From assembly GCF_000313755.1 (NCBI RefSeq), contig NZ_AMZB01000099.1:1-64000 (forward strand): a stretch of 64,000 bases of DNA, written 5' to 3'. The DNA is from Pseudomonas nitroreducens TX1. GTDB lineage: Bacteria > Pseudomonadota > Gammaproteobacteria > Pseudomonadales > Pseudomonadaceae. The stretch's first letter is position 1; every line of letters starts with the position of its first letter. Both the position numbers and the translations under genes were made by a program. The notes under the pieces were generated by a model that saw only the letters and a list, made by a program, of their open reading frames with translations, ran no database searches and had not been told where the DNA came from. This document shows positions 29,427-38,454 of the stretch, piece after piece.

Positions 29427-30248
29427 ATGAGCTTCGTCAAAGCGAAAGATGGCACTGAGATCTTCTACAAGGATTGGGGCAGCGGGCAGCCGGTGGTGTT
29501 CTCCCACGGCTGGCCGCTCAATGCCGACGCCTGGGATGCGCAGATGCTCTTCCTGGTGCAGAAGGGCTACCGGGTCATCGCCCATGACCGCCGCGGCCAT
29601 GGGCGTTCGGGCCAGCCGGCCAAGGGCAATGACATGGACACCTACGCCGACGACCTGGCGGCGGTGATCGACGCGCTGGATCTGAAGGGCGCCACGCTGG
29701 TGGGCCACTCCACCGGCGGTGGCGAGGTGGCGCACTATATTGGCCGCCATGGCACCAAGCGGCTTTCCGGCGCCGTGCTGATCGGTGCGGTGCCGCCGCT
29801 GATGCTCAAGACCGCGGCCAACCCCGGCGGCCTGCCGATCGATGTGTTCGATGGCATCCGCAAGGGGGTGAAGGAAGACCGCTCGCAGTTCTTCAAGGAC
29901 CTGGCGCTGCCGTTCTACGGCTACAACCGGCCGGGTGTGAAGGCGTCCCAGGGGGTGATCGACAACTTCTGGCTGCAGGGCATGATGGGCGGGCACCTGG
30001 GCCTGTACCTGTGCATCCGCGAGTTCTCCGAGGTGGACTACACCGAGGACCTGAAGAAGATCGACGTCCCGGCGCTGATCCTCCATGGCGACGACGACCA
30101 GATCGTGCCCATCGGTGCTGCCGGCCAGCGCTCGGTGGAGCTGGTGCAGAAGGGCGAGCTGAAGGTCTACAAGGGCGGTTCGCACGGCATGTGCACCACC
30201 ATGGCCGATCAGGTGAACGACGATTTGCTGAGCTTCCTTAATCGCTGA
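29427..30248 (+). CDS. Alpha/beta hydrolase, arylesterase / cofactor-free haloperoxidase type
   Basis: A 273-residue hydrolase. The nucleophile is S95 in GHSTGG, the acid about D224 in HGDDDQIVP, and the base about H253 in GGSHGM. The oxyanion region is [12 protein letters not shown] near 25-36. Length and motifs match the P. fluorescens arylesterase / non-haem chloroperoxidase group, which hydrolyses esters and has perhydrolase activity. GAAGGAAAC precedes the ATG. It is followed by a REP doublet at the convergent junction with the glyoxalase-fold gene. The natural substrate is unknown. Confidence 0.9.
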   Translation: MSFVKAKDGTEIFYKDWGSGQPVVFSHGWPLNADAWDAQMLFLVQKGYRVIAHDRRGHGRSGQPAKGNDMDTYADDLAAVIDALDLKGATLVGHSTGGGEVAHYIGRHGTKRLSGAVLIGAVPPLMLKTAANPGGLPIDVFDGIRKGVKEDRSQFFKDLALPFYGYNRPGVKASQGVIDNFWLQGMMGGHLGLYLCIREFSEVDYTEDLKKIDVPALILHGDDDQIVPIGAAGQRSVELVQKGELKVYKGGSHGMCTTMADQVNDDLLSFLNR

Positions 30249-30252
30249 AAGA

Positions 30253-30321
30253 CTTCGCGAGCAAGCTCACTCCTACAGGAAGAATGCCAAGGCGAATGTA
30301 GGAGCGAGCTTGCTCGCGAAC
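30253..30321. repeat. REPIN at a convergent junction
   Basis: REP copies at 30253-30276 (-, one mismatch) and 30298-30321 (+). The doublet fills the space between the hydrolase stop and the end of the opposite-strand gene, where it may serve as a bidirectional terminator. The orientation (- then +) is opposite to that at 5261. Confidence 0.85.
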
Positions 30322-30328
30322 CCTCTTC

Positions 30329-30682
30329 TTAATGAACGTGCTGGAGCACGTTCACCAGCGTCCCCGACGGATCGCGCACGAAGAAGCGCCGCACGCCCCA
30401 GGGCTCCAGGGTAAGCGTGTAGGTGATCTCATGGCCGGCGGCCAGGGCGCGCTCGTGTACCTCGTCGAGATTGTCCACTTCGATGGAAAGGTCCGGCACC
30501 GGCGCGCCGGAGCCCCCTTCGCTGGCAAGGCTCATCTGTGCCAGGGCGCTGTCACCGCTGGCGAGGGTGATCAGCCAACCGTGGTCCATCACGATTTCCA
30601 GGTCGAACAGCTCGCGGTAGAAACGCGCGACGTCGGCAGGCTTGCCGGTGGCGAGGTTGGCGACGATGCGGCGGACGGTCAT
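30329..30682 (-). CDS. Glyoxalase/VOC-fold protein
   Basis: A 117-residue single-module vicinal-oxygen-chelate protein starting MTVRRIVANL. It has the ending FFVRDPSGTLVNVLQHV typical of the fold, and a FYRELFDLEIVMDHGW segment near residues 20-35. Metal ligands and substrate cannot be assigned: the usual first His is not obvious. GGAGCG precedes the ATG at 30682; the frame continues 11 codons upstream without support. The next gene upstream on the same strand ends 39 bases away, so they may be co-transcribed. Confidence 0.75.
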   Translation of the reverse strand: MTVRRIVANLATGKPADVARFYRELFDLEIVMDHGWLITLASGDSALAQMSLASEGGSGAPVPDLSIEVDNLDEVHERALAAGHEITYTLTLEPWGVRRFFVRDPSGTLVNVLQHVH

Positions 30683-30721
30683 GGCGGCGCTCCGAAAAGG
30701 GGACGCCGCCGGCATAGACCC

Positions 30722-31270
30722 TTAGTGCACCGGGCGTGCCGGTGGCATGCGGCGGCGATGGATGCGGTAGAACTGGTAGAGCACGCCGATGCTGAAGACC
30801 AGCAAGGCGATCATCACGGCCGTCTGTACCGGCGGCGAGTCCGGGCCGTGGCCTATGGGGTTGGACGGCGGCAGGCGCGACAGGGATTCGTTGAGCGTGG
30901 GGATCATCATCAGGAAGAAGCTGAAGCTCATGGCTGCGGTTTCCAGGTATTCGCCCAGTCCGCCGAGCGCACTGATACGTTGCGCGTAGCTGCCCACCGC
31001 GATGGCGACCAGGCAGAGGATGCCGATGGCGTGGCCCGCATTGAAGCCCCCCGTGCTGGAGAGTCCGAACGCGGTGAGCACGCCAAGGATCATTCCGCAC
31101 ACATACCAGCGCCCGACCGCGCTGCGTGGATCGATGCGCCCAGCCCGGTAGAACGCCCAGAGGCCGGCAACGAGCGGCACCAGGCTGACGGCGGTATGCA
31201 CGATACCCAGGGTGGACAGGGGGTTGGCCACGACGAACGCCTCCGCAGTGGGCACAGGGACGCCACGCAT
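30722..31270 (-). CDS. Predicted inner-membrane protein, unknown function
   Basis: A protein of about 182 residues with five hydrophobic segments (for example AVSLVPLVAGLWAFY, MILGVLTAFGLSST and AVMIALLVFSIGVLYQFY). The C-terminus is short and basic (RIHRRRMPPARPVH). The start is uncertain: the ATG at 31270 has a weak ribosome binding site and a GTG at 31291 is possible. The layout resembles small conserved membrane proteins of the DUF2231 type, but I cannot confirm the family. It precedes the glyoxalase-fold gene on the same strand. Confidence 0.6.
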   Translation of the reverse strand: MRGVPVPTAEAFVVANPLSTLGIVHTAVSLVPLVAGLWAFYRAGRIDPRSAVGRWYVCGMILGVLTAFGLSSTGGFNAGHAIGILCLVAIAVGSYAQRISALGGLGEYLETAAMSFSFFLMMIPTLNESLSRLPPSNPIGHGPDSPPVQTAVMIALLVFSIGVLYQFYRIHRRRMPPARPVH

Positions 31271-31366
31271 CCACGAGCTGTGCCTGGGCACGGAGGGGCG
31301 GGTGTGTTGTCAGGTTAGACGCAACCCGCGTGGAAGTTAGGCAGCGCCAACGTCAGCCGACGAACG

Positions 31367-32011
31367 TCACAGCCGCTTGTTCAGCCAGCGCGCCAGGCGG
31401 TCGCCGCCGAACTGGATCAGGGTCACCAGCGCCACCAGCAGGATGATCACGGTGAGCATCACCTGGGTATCGAAGCGCTGGTAGCCGTAGCGGTAGGCCA
31501 GGTCGCCCAGGCCGCCGGCACCGATGGCGCCGGCCATGGCCGAGGAGTTGATCATGGTCACCAGGGTGATGGTGAAGCCGGCGACGATGCCCGGCCGCGC
31601 CTCGGGCAGCAGCACGTTCCAGATGATGTGCCGGGGCTGGCAGCCCATCGCTTGCGCGGCCTCGATCAGGCCGTGGTCGACCTCGCGCAGGCTGACTTCG
31701 GCGATGCGCGCGAAGAACGGCGTGGCGGCGATGGTCAGCGGTACCACCGCGGCCCACACGCCGTAGCTGGTGCCGACGATCAGCCGGGTGAAGGGAATCA
31801 GCGCGACCATCAGGATCAGGAACGGAATCGAGCGCAGCACATTGACCACGCTACCCAGGCCCTGGTTGAGCAGGCGCGCCTGGAAGATCCCGCCGGGGCC
31901 GGTGGTGACCAGCACCAGGGCCAGCGGGATGCCCACCAGAAAGACGATGGCCGAGGACGCGCCGATCATCAGCAGGGTGTCGAGCAGACCTTGCAACAGG
32001 CGTTCAGGCAT
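31367..32011 (-). CDS. metI: MetI-type ABC permease, module 1
   Basis: A 214-residue permease with five membrane helices. The coupling-loop motif is [20 protein letters not shown] near residues 117-136, and the C-terminal part [18 protein letters not shown] is typical of MetI. It starts inside the end of metN (8-base overlap), so the two are coupled. Together with MetN and MetQ it should import methionine or a related organosulfur compound. Its neighbours are SfnB and NtaA-type oxygenases, which points to a sulfur scavenging role rather than methionine uptake alone. Confidence 0.92.
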   Translation of the reverse strand: MPERLLQGLLDTLLMIGASSAIVFLVGIPLALVLVTTGPGGIFQARLLNQGLGSVVNVLRSIPFLILMVALIPFTRLIVGTSYGVWAAVVPLTIAATPFFARIAEVSLREVDHGLIEAAQAMGCQPRHIIWNVLLPEARPGIVAGFTITLVTMINSSAMAGAIGAGGLGDLAYRYGYQRFDTQVMLTVIILLVALVTLIQFGGDRLARWLNKRL

Positions 32012-33065
32012 GGGTGAGCACCTCCAGGCGGTCGGCGACATCGCGGGCGCGTTCGAGCAGTTGCGGGGCGCTGGCGGCGGGCGCGGCAACGCTCAGCAGC
32101 AGGCGGCCCAGGGCGCGGCCCTGGATGCGCTCGATGCCGCCGTGCAGCAGGCTGACGCGGCTGCCCAGGGCCTGGGCGATGGCCAGCAGGTCCGGCTCCT
32201 GCTCGCGTACGCCGGTGTAGTGCAGGTCGAGGATGACTTCGTCGGCCGAAGGATGCTCCAGGCGCGCCAGCAGGTCTGGCGGCAGGTGCTGTTGCAGCGA
32301 GCCGAGCAGGGTGCGGCTGACCTCGTGCCGGGGGTTGCCGAAGACTTCCCAGACGTCGCCCTGTTCGACGATGCGCCCGCGTTCGAGCACCACCACGCGG
32401 TCGCAGATTTCGCGGATCACTGCCATCTCGTGGGTGATCAGTACGATGGTCAGGCCCAGGCGGCGGTTGATGTCGCGCAGCAGCGCGAGGATGGCCTGGG
32501 TGCTCTCGGGGTCCAGCGCCGAGGTGGCCTCGTCGCAGAGCAGGATTTCCGGCTGGTGCACCAGCGCGCGGGCGATGCCGACGCGCTGCTTCTGTCCGCC
32601 GGAGAGTTGCGCCGGGTAGGCGTGGCGCTTGTCGGTCAGGCCGACCAGTTGCAGCAGTTCATCCACTCGGTCGGCGATGCGTGCCTTGGGTACGCCGGCC
32701 ACCCGCAGGGGCAGGGCGATGTTCTGCGCGACCGTCTTGGCCGACATCAGGTTGAAGTGCTGGAAGATCATGCCCACGCGGCGGCGCAGGCCGACCAGTT
32801 GCTGGGCATCGAAGGCGCCGATGTCCTCGCCGTCGATCAGCACCTGGCCGACGCTGGGCTGTTCCAGGCGGTTGAGGGTGCGGATCAGCGAGCTCTTGCC
32901 GGCGCCGCTGCGGCCGATGATGCCGAACACTTCGCCGCGGCGGACGGAGAGTTCGATGTCGCTCAGCGCCTCCACCGGACCATGGTGGCCGGCGTAGGTC
33001 TTGCCCAGGCCGCGCAGGGCGATGTGCTGGGTGGCGAGTTCGAGGTTGCGGTTGAAGCTGACCAT
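32004..33065 (-). CDS. metN: MetN-type ABC ATPase, the only ATPase in the island
   Basis: A 353-residue ATPase. Walker [10 protein letters not shown] is at residues 51-59, the signature LSGGQKQR near 154, Walker [12 protein letters not shown] near 174, and the switch His in ITHEM near 210. The C-terminal NIL regulatory domain lies at about 270-345. Two MetI and two MetQ genes are found in the island, but this is the only MetN, so it may energise both permeases. The leader is 207 bp long and contains a CCCTCTCCC-type repeat; the ribosome binding site is weak. Confidence 0.93.
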   Translation of the reverse strand: MVSFNRNLELATQHIALRGLGKTYAGHHGPVEALSDIELSVRRGEVFGIIGRSGAGKSSLIRTLNRLEQPSVGQVLIDGEDIGAFDAQQLVGLRRRVGMIFQHFNLMSAKTVAQNIALPLRVAGVPKARIADRVDELLQLVGLTDKRHAYPAQLSGGQKQRVGIARALVHQPEILLCDEATSALDPESTQAILALLRDINRRLGLTIVLITHEMAVIREICDRVVVLERGRIVEQGDVWEVFGNPRHEVSRTLLGSLQQHLPPDLLARLEHPSADEVILDLHYTGVREQEPDLLAIAQALGSRVSLLHGGIERIQGRALGRLLLSVAAPAASAPQLLERARDVADRLEVLTHA

Positions 33066-33104
33066 GGTGGGGGCCTGTTCTTTGAGTTTGGAGCGGGGCT
33101 GTTT

Positions 33105-33243
33105 CCCTCTCCCTAGCCCTCTCCCTGAAGGGAGAGGGGACTGGTTCGGTGTATTCGGGAGTTTCGGCTTTTGGCCGGAGGCACCGAGGTGGCACCAATG
33201 TTCGGTGTGCTGCGGACAGCTCCCTCTCTCTTCAGGGAAAGGG
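33105..33243. repeat. CCCTCTCCC-type element, degenerate copy
   Basis: The left palindromic half at 33105-33140 is intact and the right half at 33220-33243 is mutated (TCTCTTCAGGGAAAGGG). It is the same two-part element as at 38307, 45449 and 49428. It separates metN from metQ and may attenuate or stabilise the transcript. Confidence 0.75.
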
Positions 33244-33272
33244 CTGCCGTTGGCGTAGGCGTTTCCGGCGCA

Positions 33273-34070
33273 TTACTTCCAGCCCGGCTGGTAGAGCGAG
33301 CCGTGGGCCTTGTCCAGGGCGGCGCGGACCTGCGGCGAGTGCTGGTAGAGGTCGACGAATTTCTTCAGCCGGCCGTCCGGGTCCTTGAAGTCGTCACGGG
33401 TGACGAACTGGATGACGTACTCCTTGTTCTCGATGCCGTCGAACAGCAGCGCGCTGTTAGGGTCGATGGTCCCGGCCAGGCTGATGTAATGCGGGTAGCC
33501 CTGGGCGAGGTCGACATCGTCCAGTGCGCGCACCAACTGCACGGCTTCCAGTTCGATGATCTGGATGTGCTTCGGGTTGGCCACGATGTCGTCCAGCGTT
33601 GCCTTGTAGCCCACGCCATCCTTGAGCTTGAGCAGCCCTGCCTTCTGCAGCAGTTGCAGGCCGCGACCGCCATTGATCGGGTCGTTGGCGATGGCGACCT
33701 TGGCGCCATCGGGCAGGTCGGCGATGGCCTTGTACTTGGTTGAGTACAGGCCGACGTTGTTGATGATCCCCGGCGCGAACGCCTTCAGGTGCAGGCCGCC
33801 CTCGCGGTTGGCGTTCTCCAGGAAGGGTGTGTGCTGGAAGTAGTTGGCGTCGATATCGCCGTGGTCGAGGGTGATGTTCGGTGCGTTCCAGTCGGTGAAC
33901 TCCACCAGTTCGACCTTCAGTCCCTGCTGGGCGGCTTCTTTCACCGCCACTTCCAGCGGCGGGGCGAAGGCGGCAGTGGTGCCCAGGCGCAGGGTGTCGG
34001 CAGCCTGGGTGAGGCCGGCGGCGAGGAGGCTCAGCGAGAGGCCGAGGGTCAGCTTGAAGCGTGCATGCAT
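33273..34070 (-). CDS. metQ: MetQ/NlpA-family binding protein, module 1
   Basis: A 265-residue periplasmic binding protein. The signal peptide ends near residue 23 (GLTQA-ADTLRLG), without a lipobox. FTDWNAPNITLDHGDIDANY near 59-78 and ANDPINGGRGLQLLQKAGLL near 128-147 are the NlpA ligand-site motifs. AAAGGA precedes the ATG. It lies 23 bases after the stop of the NtaA-type oxygenase on the same strand. Ligand: methionine or another sulfur-containing compound. Only about 40% of residues look shared with the second MetQ (38455), so the ligands may differ. Confidence 0.9.
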   Translation of the reverse strand: MHARFKLTLGLSLSLLAAGLTQAADTLRLGTTAAFAPPLEVAVKEAAQQGLKVELVEFTDWNAPNITLDHGDIDANYFQHTPFLENANREGGLHLKAFAPGIINNVGLYSTKYKAIADLPDGAKVAIANDPINGGRGLQLLQKAGLLKLKDGVGYKATLDDIVANPKHIQIIELEAVQLVRALDDVDLAQGYPHYISLAGTIDPNSALLFDGIENKEYVIQFVTRDDFKDPDGRLKKFVDLYQHSPQVRAALDKAHGSLYQPGWK

Positions 34071-34093
34071 GGCAACGAATCCTTTTAGAGTTT

Positions 34094-35491
34094 TTACGCA
34101 GGGAAGGCTGGAGTCGCTCCAGTGGCGGTTGCCTGGCGGAAGCTTGCCCCGACATGCCTTGCGGGCAGTCGGGCGCGGCCGGCGCCGAAGAGTTTTTCCC
34201 GCAGGGTGCCGTCTGCGTAGGCGGTCTTGTAGGCGCCACGGCTTTGCAGTTCGGGCACCACGAGGTCGATGAAGTCGGCATAGCTTTCCGGCTCCACGGT
34301 GCGGGTCAGGTTGAACCCATCCAGGCCCGCCTCGTTGATCCAGCCCAGCAACTCGTCTGCCACCTGCACCGGGTTGCCCACCAACGTGGTGTAGCGTCCG
34401 CCGAGAGCCAACTGCTCCAGCAACTGGCGCACGGTGGCGTCGGTGCGGGCGACGGTCAGGGCCTTGGTGGCGGACTCGATGGCGTTGGTCTTCTCGTAGC
34501 GGATCGGCTCGTCCAGTGCATAGCGCGAGAAGTCGATGCCGGTGGTGCTGGCGAAGTGCGCAAGCCCCGCCTCGGCGCTGGCGAAGCGGCGGTACTCGGC
34601 GAGCTTGTCGCGGGCCTCGGCCTCGGTCGGCGCGACGATGACGTTGATGCCCATGAACACCTTGATGTCGTCCGCCCGGCGGCCAGCATCGACCGCCGCC
34701 TGGCGGATGCGGTCCACCAGGATGCGGGTGGCTTCGCGGGTCTGCGCCGAGACGAAGACGCACTCGGCGTGGCGCGCGGCGAAGGCCAGCCCGCGATTCG
34801 ACGCACCGGCCTGAAACAGCAGTGGCGTGCGCTGCGGCGAGGGCTGGCTGAGGTGGTAACCCTCGACGTCGAAGAACTCGCCGTGGTGACGGACCTTGTG
34901 CACCTTGCCCGGCTGCGCGTAGACGCGACGCTGGCGGTCGGCGATTACGGCGTCGTCTTCCCAGCTGCCTTCCCAGAGCTTGTAGAGCACCTCCAGGTAC
35001 TCGTCGGCGCGGTCGTAGCGGCGGTCGTGGTCGATCTGCCGCGCCTGGCCCATGGCGCGGGCGGTGCTTTCCAGGTAGCCGGTGACGATGTTCCAGCCGA
35101 CCCGGCCATCGCTCAGGTGATCCAGCGTGGAGAGCCGGCGGGCGAACGGGTAGGGCGCCTCGTAGGTGAGGTTGGCGGTGACGCCGAAGCCCAGGTGCTG
35201 CGTGGCGCCGGCCATGGCCGAGACCAGCATCAGCGGGTCGTTCACCGGCAATTGAATGGCTTCTTTCGCGGTGAGCTCGATGCCGTTCTGGTAGACGTCG
35301 TAGACGCCGAGGATGTCGGCCAGGAACAGGCCGTCGAACAGGCCCTTTTCCAGCAGGCGCGCGAGGTCGGTCCAGTGGCTGAGCTTGTTGAAGTCCGTCG
35401 AGCGGTCGCGCGGATGGGTCCACAGGCCGTGGTTGATGTGGCCGACGCAATTCATGCTGAAGGCGTTGAGGAGGATCTGCTTCTGGGTCAT
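34094..35491 (-). CDS. NtaA/SnaA/DszA-family FMN-dependent monooxygenase, module 1
   Basis: A 465-residue luciferase-like monooxygenase starting MTQKQILLNAFSMNCVGH. Family motifs are RLSTLDHLSDGRVGWNIVT near 118-136, YDRADEYLEVLYKLWE near 158-173 and LSQPSPQRTPLLFQAGAS near 212-229. Such enzymes use FMNH2 from a separate reductase to cleave C-N or C-S bonds, for example DszA on sulfones and NtaA on nitrilotriacetate. No reductase gene is seen in the island. It is followed by metQ. The neighbourhood favours an organosulfur substrate, but this is inferred. Confidence 0.88.
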   Translation of the reverse strand: MTQKQILLNAFSMNCVGHINHGLWTHPRDRSTDFNKLSHWTDLARLLEKGLFDGLFLADILGVYDVYQNGIELTAKEAIQLPVNDPLMLVSAMAGATQHLGFGVTANLTYEAPYPFARRLSTLDHLSDGRVGWNIVTGYLESTARAMGQARQIDHDRRYDRADEYLEVLYKLWEGSWEDDAVIADRQRRVYAQPGKVHKVRHHGEFFDVEGYHLSQPSPQRTPLLFQAGASNRGLAFAARHAECVFVSAQTREATRILVDRIRQAAVDAGRRADDIKVFMGINVIVAPTEAEARDKLAEYRRFASAEAGLAHFASTTGIDFSRYALDEPIRYEKTNAIESATKALTVARTDATVRQLLEQLALGGRYTTLVGNPVQVADELLGWINEAGLDGFNLTRTVEPESYADFIDLVVPELQSRGAYKTAYADGTLREKLFGAGRARLPARHVGASFRQATATGATPAFPA

Positions 35492-35536
35492 GGGAAGTCC
35501 TTGCGAGGGCGGCTCGGTAAGGGCTCTGCGGCAGCC

Positions 35537-35604
35537 GTAGGGCGAATCACCCGTAACGGGTTATCCGCCATGGCGGATAACGCCGTGGGCGTTATGCGCC
35601 CTAC
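35537..35604. repeat. GTAGGGCG palindromic repeat
   Basis: A 68-bp inverted element bounded by GTAGGGCG and CGCCCTAC. It contains a 20-bp perfect palindrome, TTATCCGCCA/TGGCGGATAA, at 35561-35580. It belongs to a different REP family from the GGAGCGAGC type. It lies in the 322-bp gap between the NtaA gene and SfnB-1, which otherwise holds only two REP doublets. Confidence 0.8.
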
Positions 35605-35622
35605 GTTGCAGCCAGGAGCCCT

Positions 35623-35687
35623 GTAGGAGCGAGCTTGCTCGCGAACCATCCAGCGCTCGGGCTGTTCGCGAGCAAGCTCGCTCCTAC
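35623..35687. repeat. REPIN within the sulfur island
   Basis: REP copies at 35623-35646 (+) and 35664-35687 (-), both perfect, with a 17-bp spacer. Located between SfnB-1 and the downstream NtaA gene. Confidence 0.88.
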
Positions 35688-35721
35688 GAAAAGCGGGCGC
35701 GGTGCACGACGGAGCGCCTTT

Positions 35722-35789
35722 GTAGGAGCGAACTTTTTCCGCGATAGGGCGCAGCGCAGGGGCTGATCGCGGACGGAGTCCGCTCCTAC
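35722..35789. repeat. Divergent REP doublet
   Basis: Arms GTAGGAGCGAACTTTTTCCG (35722 onward) and its partner CGGAGTCCGCTCCTAC (ending 35789). They share the outer GTAGGAGCG but have a different centre, a second subfamily of the REP at 35623. Confidence 0.65.
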
Positions 35790-35813
35790 GAAAAGCGGAG
35801 GCGGTGCGGGGCA

Positions 35814-37031
35814 TCAGAGGGTCCCCCGACGCGGCGGCAGCTTGCCGTTGAGGTAGTAGTTGCCCACCGCGAAGTACTTCCAGCGCGCCGGGTCGTGCAG
35901 GGTGTGCACGCGGGCATTGCGCCAGTGGCGGTCAAGGCCCAGCTCGGCGAGGCTGGCGCGGCTGCCGCCCAGTTCGATCAGCTTGCTGCCCGCCAGCAGC
36001 GAGACTTCGGTGGTGATCGCCCGCGCCTCGGCCACGGCGATGGAGGCGGCAGCGACGCTCTCGGCATTGGGCTCGGCGGTGGCCGCGTCGAGCACGCGGC
36101 CCGAGCGATCCAGCAGCGCTTCGGCGGCGTGCAGGCGGATCGCCAGGCGGCCGATTTCGTTGATCGCCAGCGGGTCGTCGCTGGCCTTGTCCACGCCCGA
36201 ATCGATCCACGGCCGTGCCTTCTCGCGCAGGAACACCAGCGCATCCTCATAGGCGCCTCGGGCAATGCCGGCATCGATGGCGGCGTGCAGGATCTGCGCG
36301 AAGGGACCGACGGTGGTCGGGCGCTCGAACGCGCTCTGGAACGGCACGATGTCGTCCTCGCTCACGGGCGCGCCATCGAATACCACGCTGCCGCTGCCGG
36401 TGGTGCGCTGGCCGAAGCCGGACCAGTCGTCGATCACCTCCACGCCCTGCCTGTCGCGCTCGATGAAGGCGAACTGCTGGACGCCCTCGTCGTCGATCAC
36501 CAGGGTCGGAATGCGTTGCGCATAGAGCGCGCCGGTGCAGTAGAACTTGCGCCCGTGGATGCGCAACTGGCCGTCCTCGCGCGTGAGGCGGGTGGTGCGG
36601 TCGTGGGCGGTGCGCGTGCCGATTTCCGCCAGGGCGTTGCCGAAGCGCACGCCGGCCAGGACCTCGGCGAACAGGCGGGCCTTCTGCGTTTCGCTGCCGT
36701 TCACCCGCAGCAGTTCGACAGCGTAGAAATGGTTCTGCGGAATCTGTCCCAGCGAGCCATCCGCGGCGGAGATGATGGCGATCACGCGGGCCACCGTGAC
36801 GCGGGAAACCCCGGCGCCGCCGTACTCGCGAGGCACGGTGATGCCCCACAGGCCGGAGCGGCTGAAGCGCTCCAGTTCGTCCCAGGGCAGGCGACGTTCA
36901 CGGTCGCGGGCGATGGCGCCTTCACGGAAGTCGGCGGCCAGGGCGCGGGCGACGTCCAGGGCTTCGTCGTCGCTGCGGATGATGTGGATGGGGCTGCTCT
37001 GCTGCAGGGGAGATTGTACGAGGCTATTCAT
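35814..37031 (-). CDS. SfnB-family sulfur acquisition oxidoreductase 1
   Basis: A 405-residue protein with the acyl-CoA dehydrogenase fold, of the SfnB/DszC type. These are thought to be flavin-dependent oxygenases of organosulfur compounds, not true dehydrogenases. The N-terminal part has GLWGITVPREYGGAGVS near 61-77 and the centre has DDWSGFGQRTTGSGSV near 201-216. The C-terminal motif RHWRNARVHTLHDPARWK near 373-390 is shared by all three copies and contains the His residues likely to be catalytic. The catalytic Glu of acyl-CoA dehydrogenases is absent. It starts 9 bases after the stop of SfnB-2, so it is coupled. The substrate is unknown. Confidence 0.87.
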   Translation of the reverse strand: MNSLVQSPLQQSSPIHIIRSDDEALDVARALAADFREGAIARDRERRLPWDELERFSRSGLWGITVPREYGGAGVSRVTVARVIAIISAADGSLGQIPQNHFYAVELLRVNGSETQKARLFAEVLAGVRFGNALAEIGTRTAHDRTTRLTREDGQLRIHGRKFYCTGALYAQRIPTLVIDDEGVQQFAFIERDRQGVEVIDDWSGFGQRTTGSGSVVFDGAPVSEDDIVPFQSAFERPTTVGPFAQILHAAIDAGIARGAYEDALVFLREKARPWIDSGVDKASDDPLAINEIGRLAIRLHAAEALLDRSGRVLDAATAEPNAESVAAASIAVAEARAITTEVSLLAGSKLIELGGSRASLAELGLDRHWRNARVHTLHDPARWKYFAVGNYYLNGKLPPRRGTL

Positions 37032-37040
37032 CGGCGCTCC

Positions 37041-38276
37041 TCAGATCCAGGAATGACGCGCCGGGCGGGCGCCGTTGAGGTGATAGGCGCCAACCGCCTG
37101 GACCTTCCAGCGCACCGGGTCGTGCAGGGTGTGCACGCGGGCGTTGCGCCAGTGGCGGTCGAGGTTGAATTCGGCGAGGGTGGCGCGGCTGCCGGCCAGC
37201 TCGAAGAGCTTCTCGCTGGCGGCCAGGCTGATCTCGGTGGTCAGCACCTTGGCTTCGGCCACCGCGATGGACGCGCGGGCGGCGGACTCGTCGTCGATGG
37301 GCCGCGCGCTGACTTCGTCGAGCACATGGCCGGCGCGCTCCAGCAGCGCTTCGGCGGCGTGCAGTTCGACCTGCAGGCGGCCGATCTCGGCGACGGTGAA
37401 GGGCTCTTCGCTGGCGTGCTCGACGTTCGCGTCGATGAAGGGGCGGGTGCGCGTGCGGATGAAGTCGATGGCGTCTTCCAGCGCGTTCGCCGCGATGCCG
37501 GCGTCGATGGCGGCCTGGATCAATTGCGACACGGCGCCCTGGATGTTGGGCACGTCGGCCAGACGGCCATTGTGGATCACCAGCGAGCCGGCGATCGGGG
37601 CGTTGTCCAGCAGCACGGTGCCGCTGGCGGTGGTGCGCTGGCCGAAGCCGGACCAGTCGTCGACGATGCGCAGGCCTTCCACGCCGCGCTCGACGAAACC
37701 CATGACGGCGCGGCCTTCCTCGTCGATGGCCTTCACCGCGACCCAGTGGGCGAACAGCGCACCGGTGGAATAGAACTTCTCGCCGCTGACGCGGAAGTGT
37801 TCGCCGTCGCGAACCAGCCGCGCCTTGAGCTCGAGGGTGTTGCGGGTGTTGCGTTCGGGGCCGGCATTGCCGATGCGCCGACCATTCAGCACGCCGCCGA
37901 ACAGCACGCGCTTCTGCGCGTCGCTGGCGGCGTTGTCGATCACGTTGAGCAGGCCAAACTGGTTCTGCGGAATCTGCCCCAGCGCCGGGTCGGCGGCGCA
38001 GATCACGCGGAAGACCTCGGCCACGGTGGCGTAGGACACCTGCGCACCGCCGTACTCCCGGGGAATGCTGATGCCGCCCAGGCCGAGGGCGGTGAAGTGC
38101 TCCAGCTCGCGCCAGGGCAGGGCGCGCTCGCGGTCGCGGGCGGCGGCGCCGGGTTTCGCCAGGCGGGCCACTTCGTGGGCGGCGTCGATGGCCTGGGCGT
38201 CGTTCTCGATGCGGCGCGCCGGGAGTAGCCGGGGCGCCTGGTCACGAAGGTCCTTGGGTGCGGATTCGTTGGTCAT
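37041..38276 (-). CDS. SfnB-family sulfur acquisition oxidoreductase 2
   Basis: A 411-residue paralogue of the neighbours at 35814 and 41591. It carries GLGGISIPREYGGAQVS near 64-80, DDWSGFGQRTTASGTV near 205-220 and RHWRNARVHTLHDPVRWK near 378-395, all aligned with the other copies. AGGAAA lies just before the ATG. The upstream leader (38277-38454) contains a full CCCTCTCCC-type element that separates it from metQ-2. It is translationally coupled to SfnB-1, so the two may form a heteromer or act in sequence. Confidence 0.87.
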   Translation of the reverse strand: MTNESAPKDLRDQAPRLLPARRIENDAQAIDAAHEVARLAKPGAAARDRERALPWRELEHFTALGLGGISIPREYGGAQVSYATVAEVFRVICAADPALGQIPQNQFGLLNVIDNAASDAQKRVLFGGVLNGRRIGNAGPERNTRNTLELKARLVRDGEHFRVSGEKFYSTGALFAHWVAVKAIDEEGRAVMGFVERGVEGLRIVDDWSGFGQRTTASGTVLLDNAPIAGSLVIHNGRLADVPNIQGAVSQLIQAAIDAGIAANALEDAIDFIRTRTRPFIDANVEHASEEPFTVAEIGRLQVELHAAEALLERAGHVLDEVSARPIDDESAARASIAVAEAKVLTTEISLAASEKLFELAGSRATLAEFNLDRHWRNARVHTLHDPVRWKVQAVGAYHLNGARPARHSWI

Positions 38277-38306
38277 GCGGTTTCCTGTGGTTGTGGAGCA
38301 GGGAAC

Positions 38307-38425
38307 TCCCTCTCCCTAACCCTCTCCCTGAAGGGAGAGGGGACTGTCCGAGTGCGTTGAAACAGTTGCATCAGCCGGCGGGCTTTTGGCTCCCTCTCCC
38401 TTCAGGGAGAGGGCGGGGGAGAGGG
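38307..38425. repeat. Complete two-part CCCTCTCCC element
   Basis: Left half CCCTCTCCCTAACCCTCTCC with CTGAAGGGAG turn (38307-38343), a 45-bp spacer, and a right half with CTTCAGGGAG turn and CGGGGGAGAGGG end (38391-38425). The spacer GACTGTCCG...GTTGAAACAGTTGC resembles those at 45485 and 49460, so the unit is a defined element of about 115-120 bp. Confidence 0.82.
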
Positions 38426-38454
38426 TGCTTCGCCCCCGCGCGCCCGATCTCGCA

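Noticed and set aside
33273-35450. A 725-codon frame that would fuse metQ to an N-terminal extension
   Set aside because: The upstream part is antiparallel-frame noise over the NtaA gene. A signal peptide and AAAGGA site mark the real metQ start at 34070.
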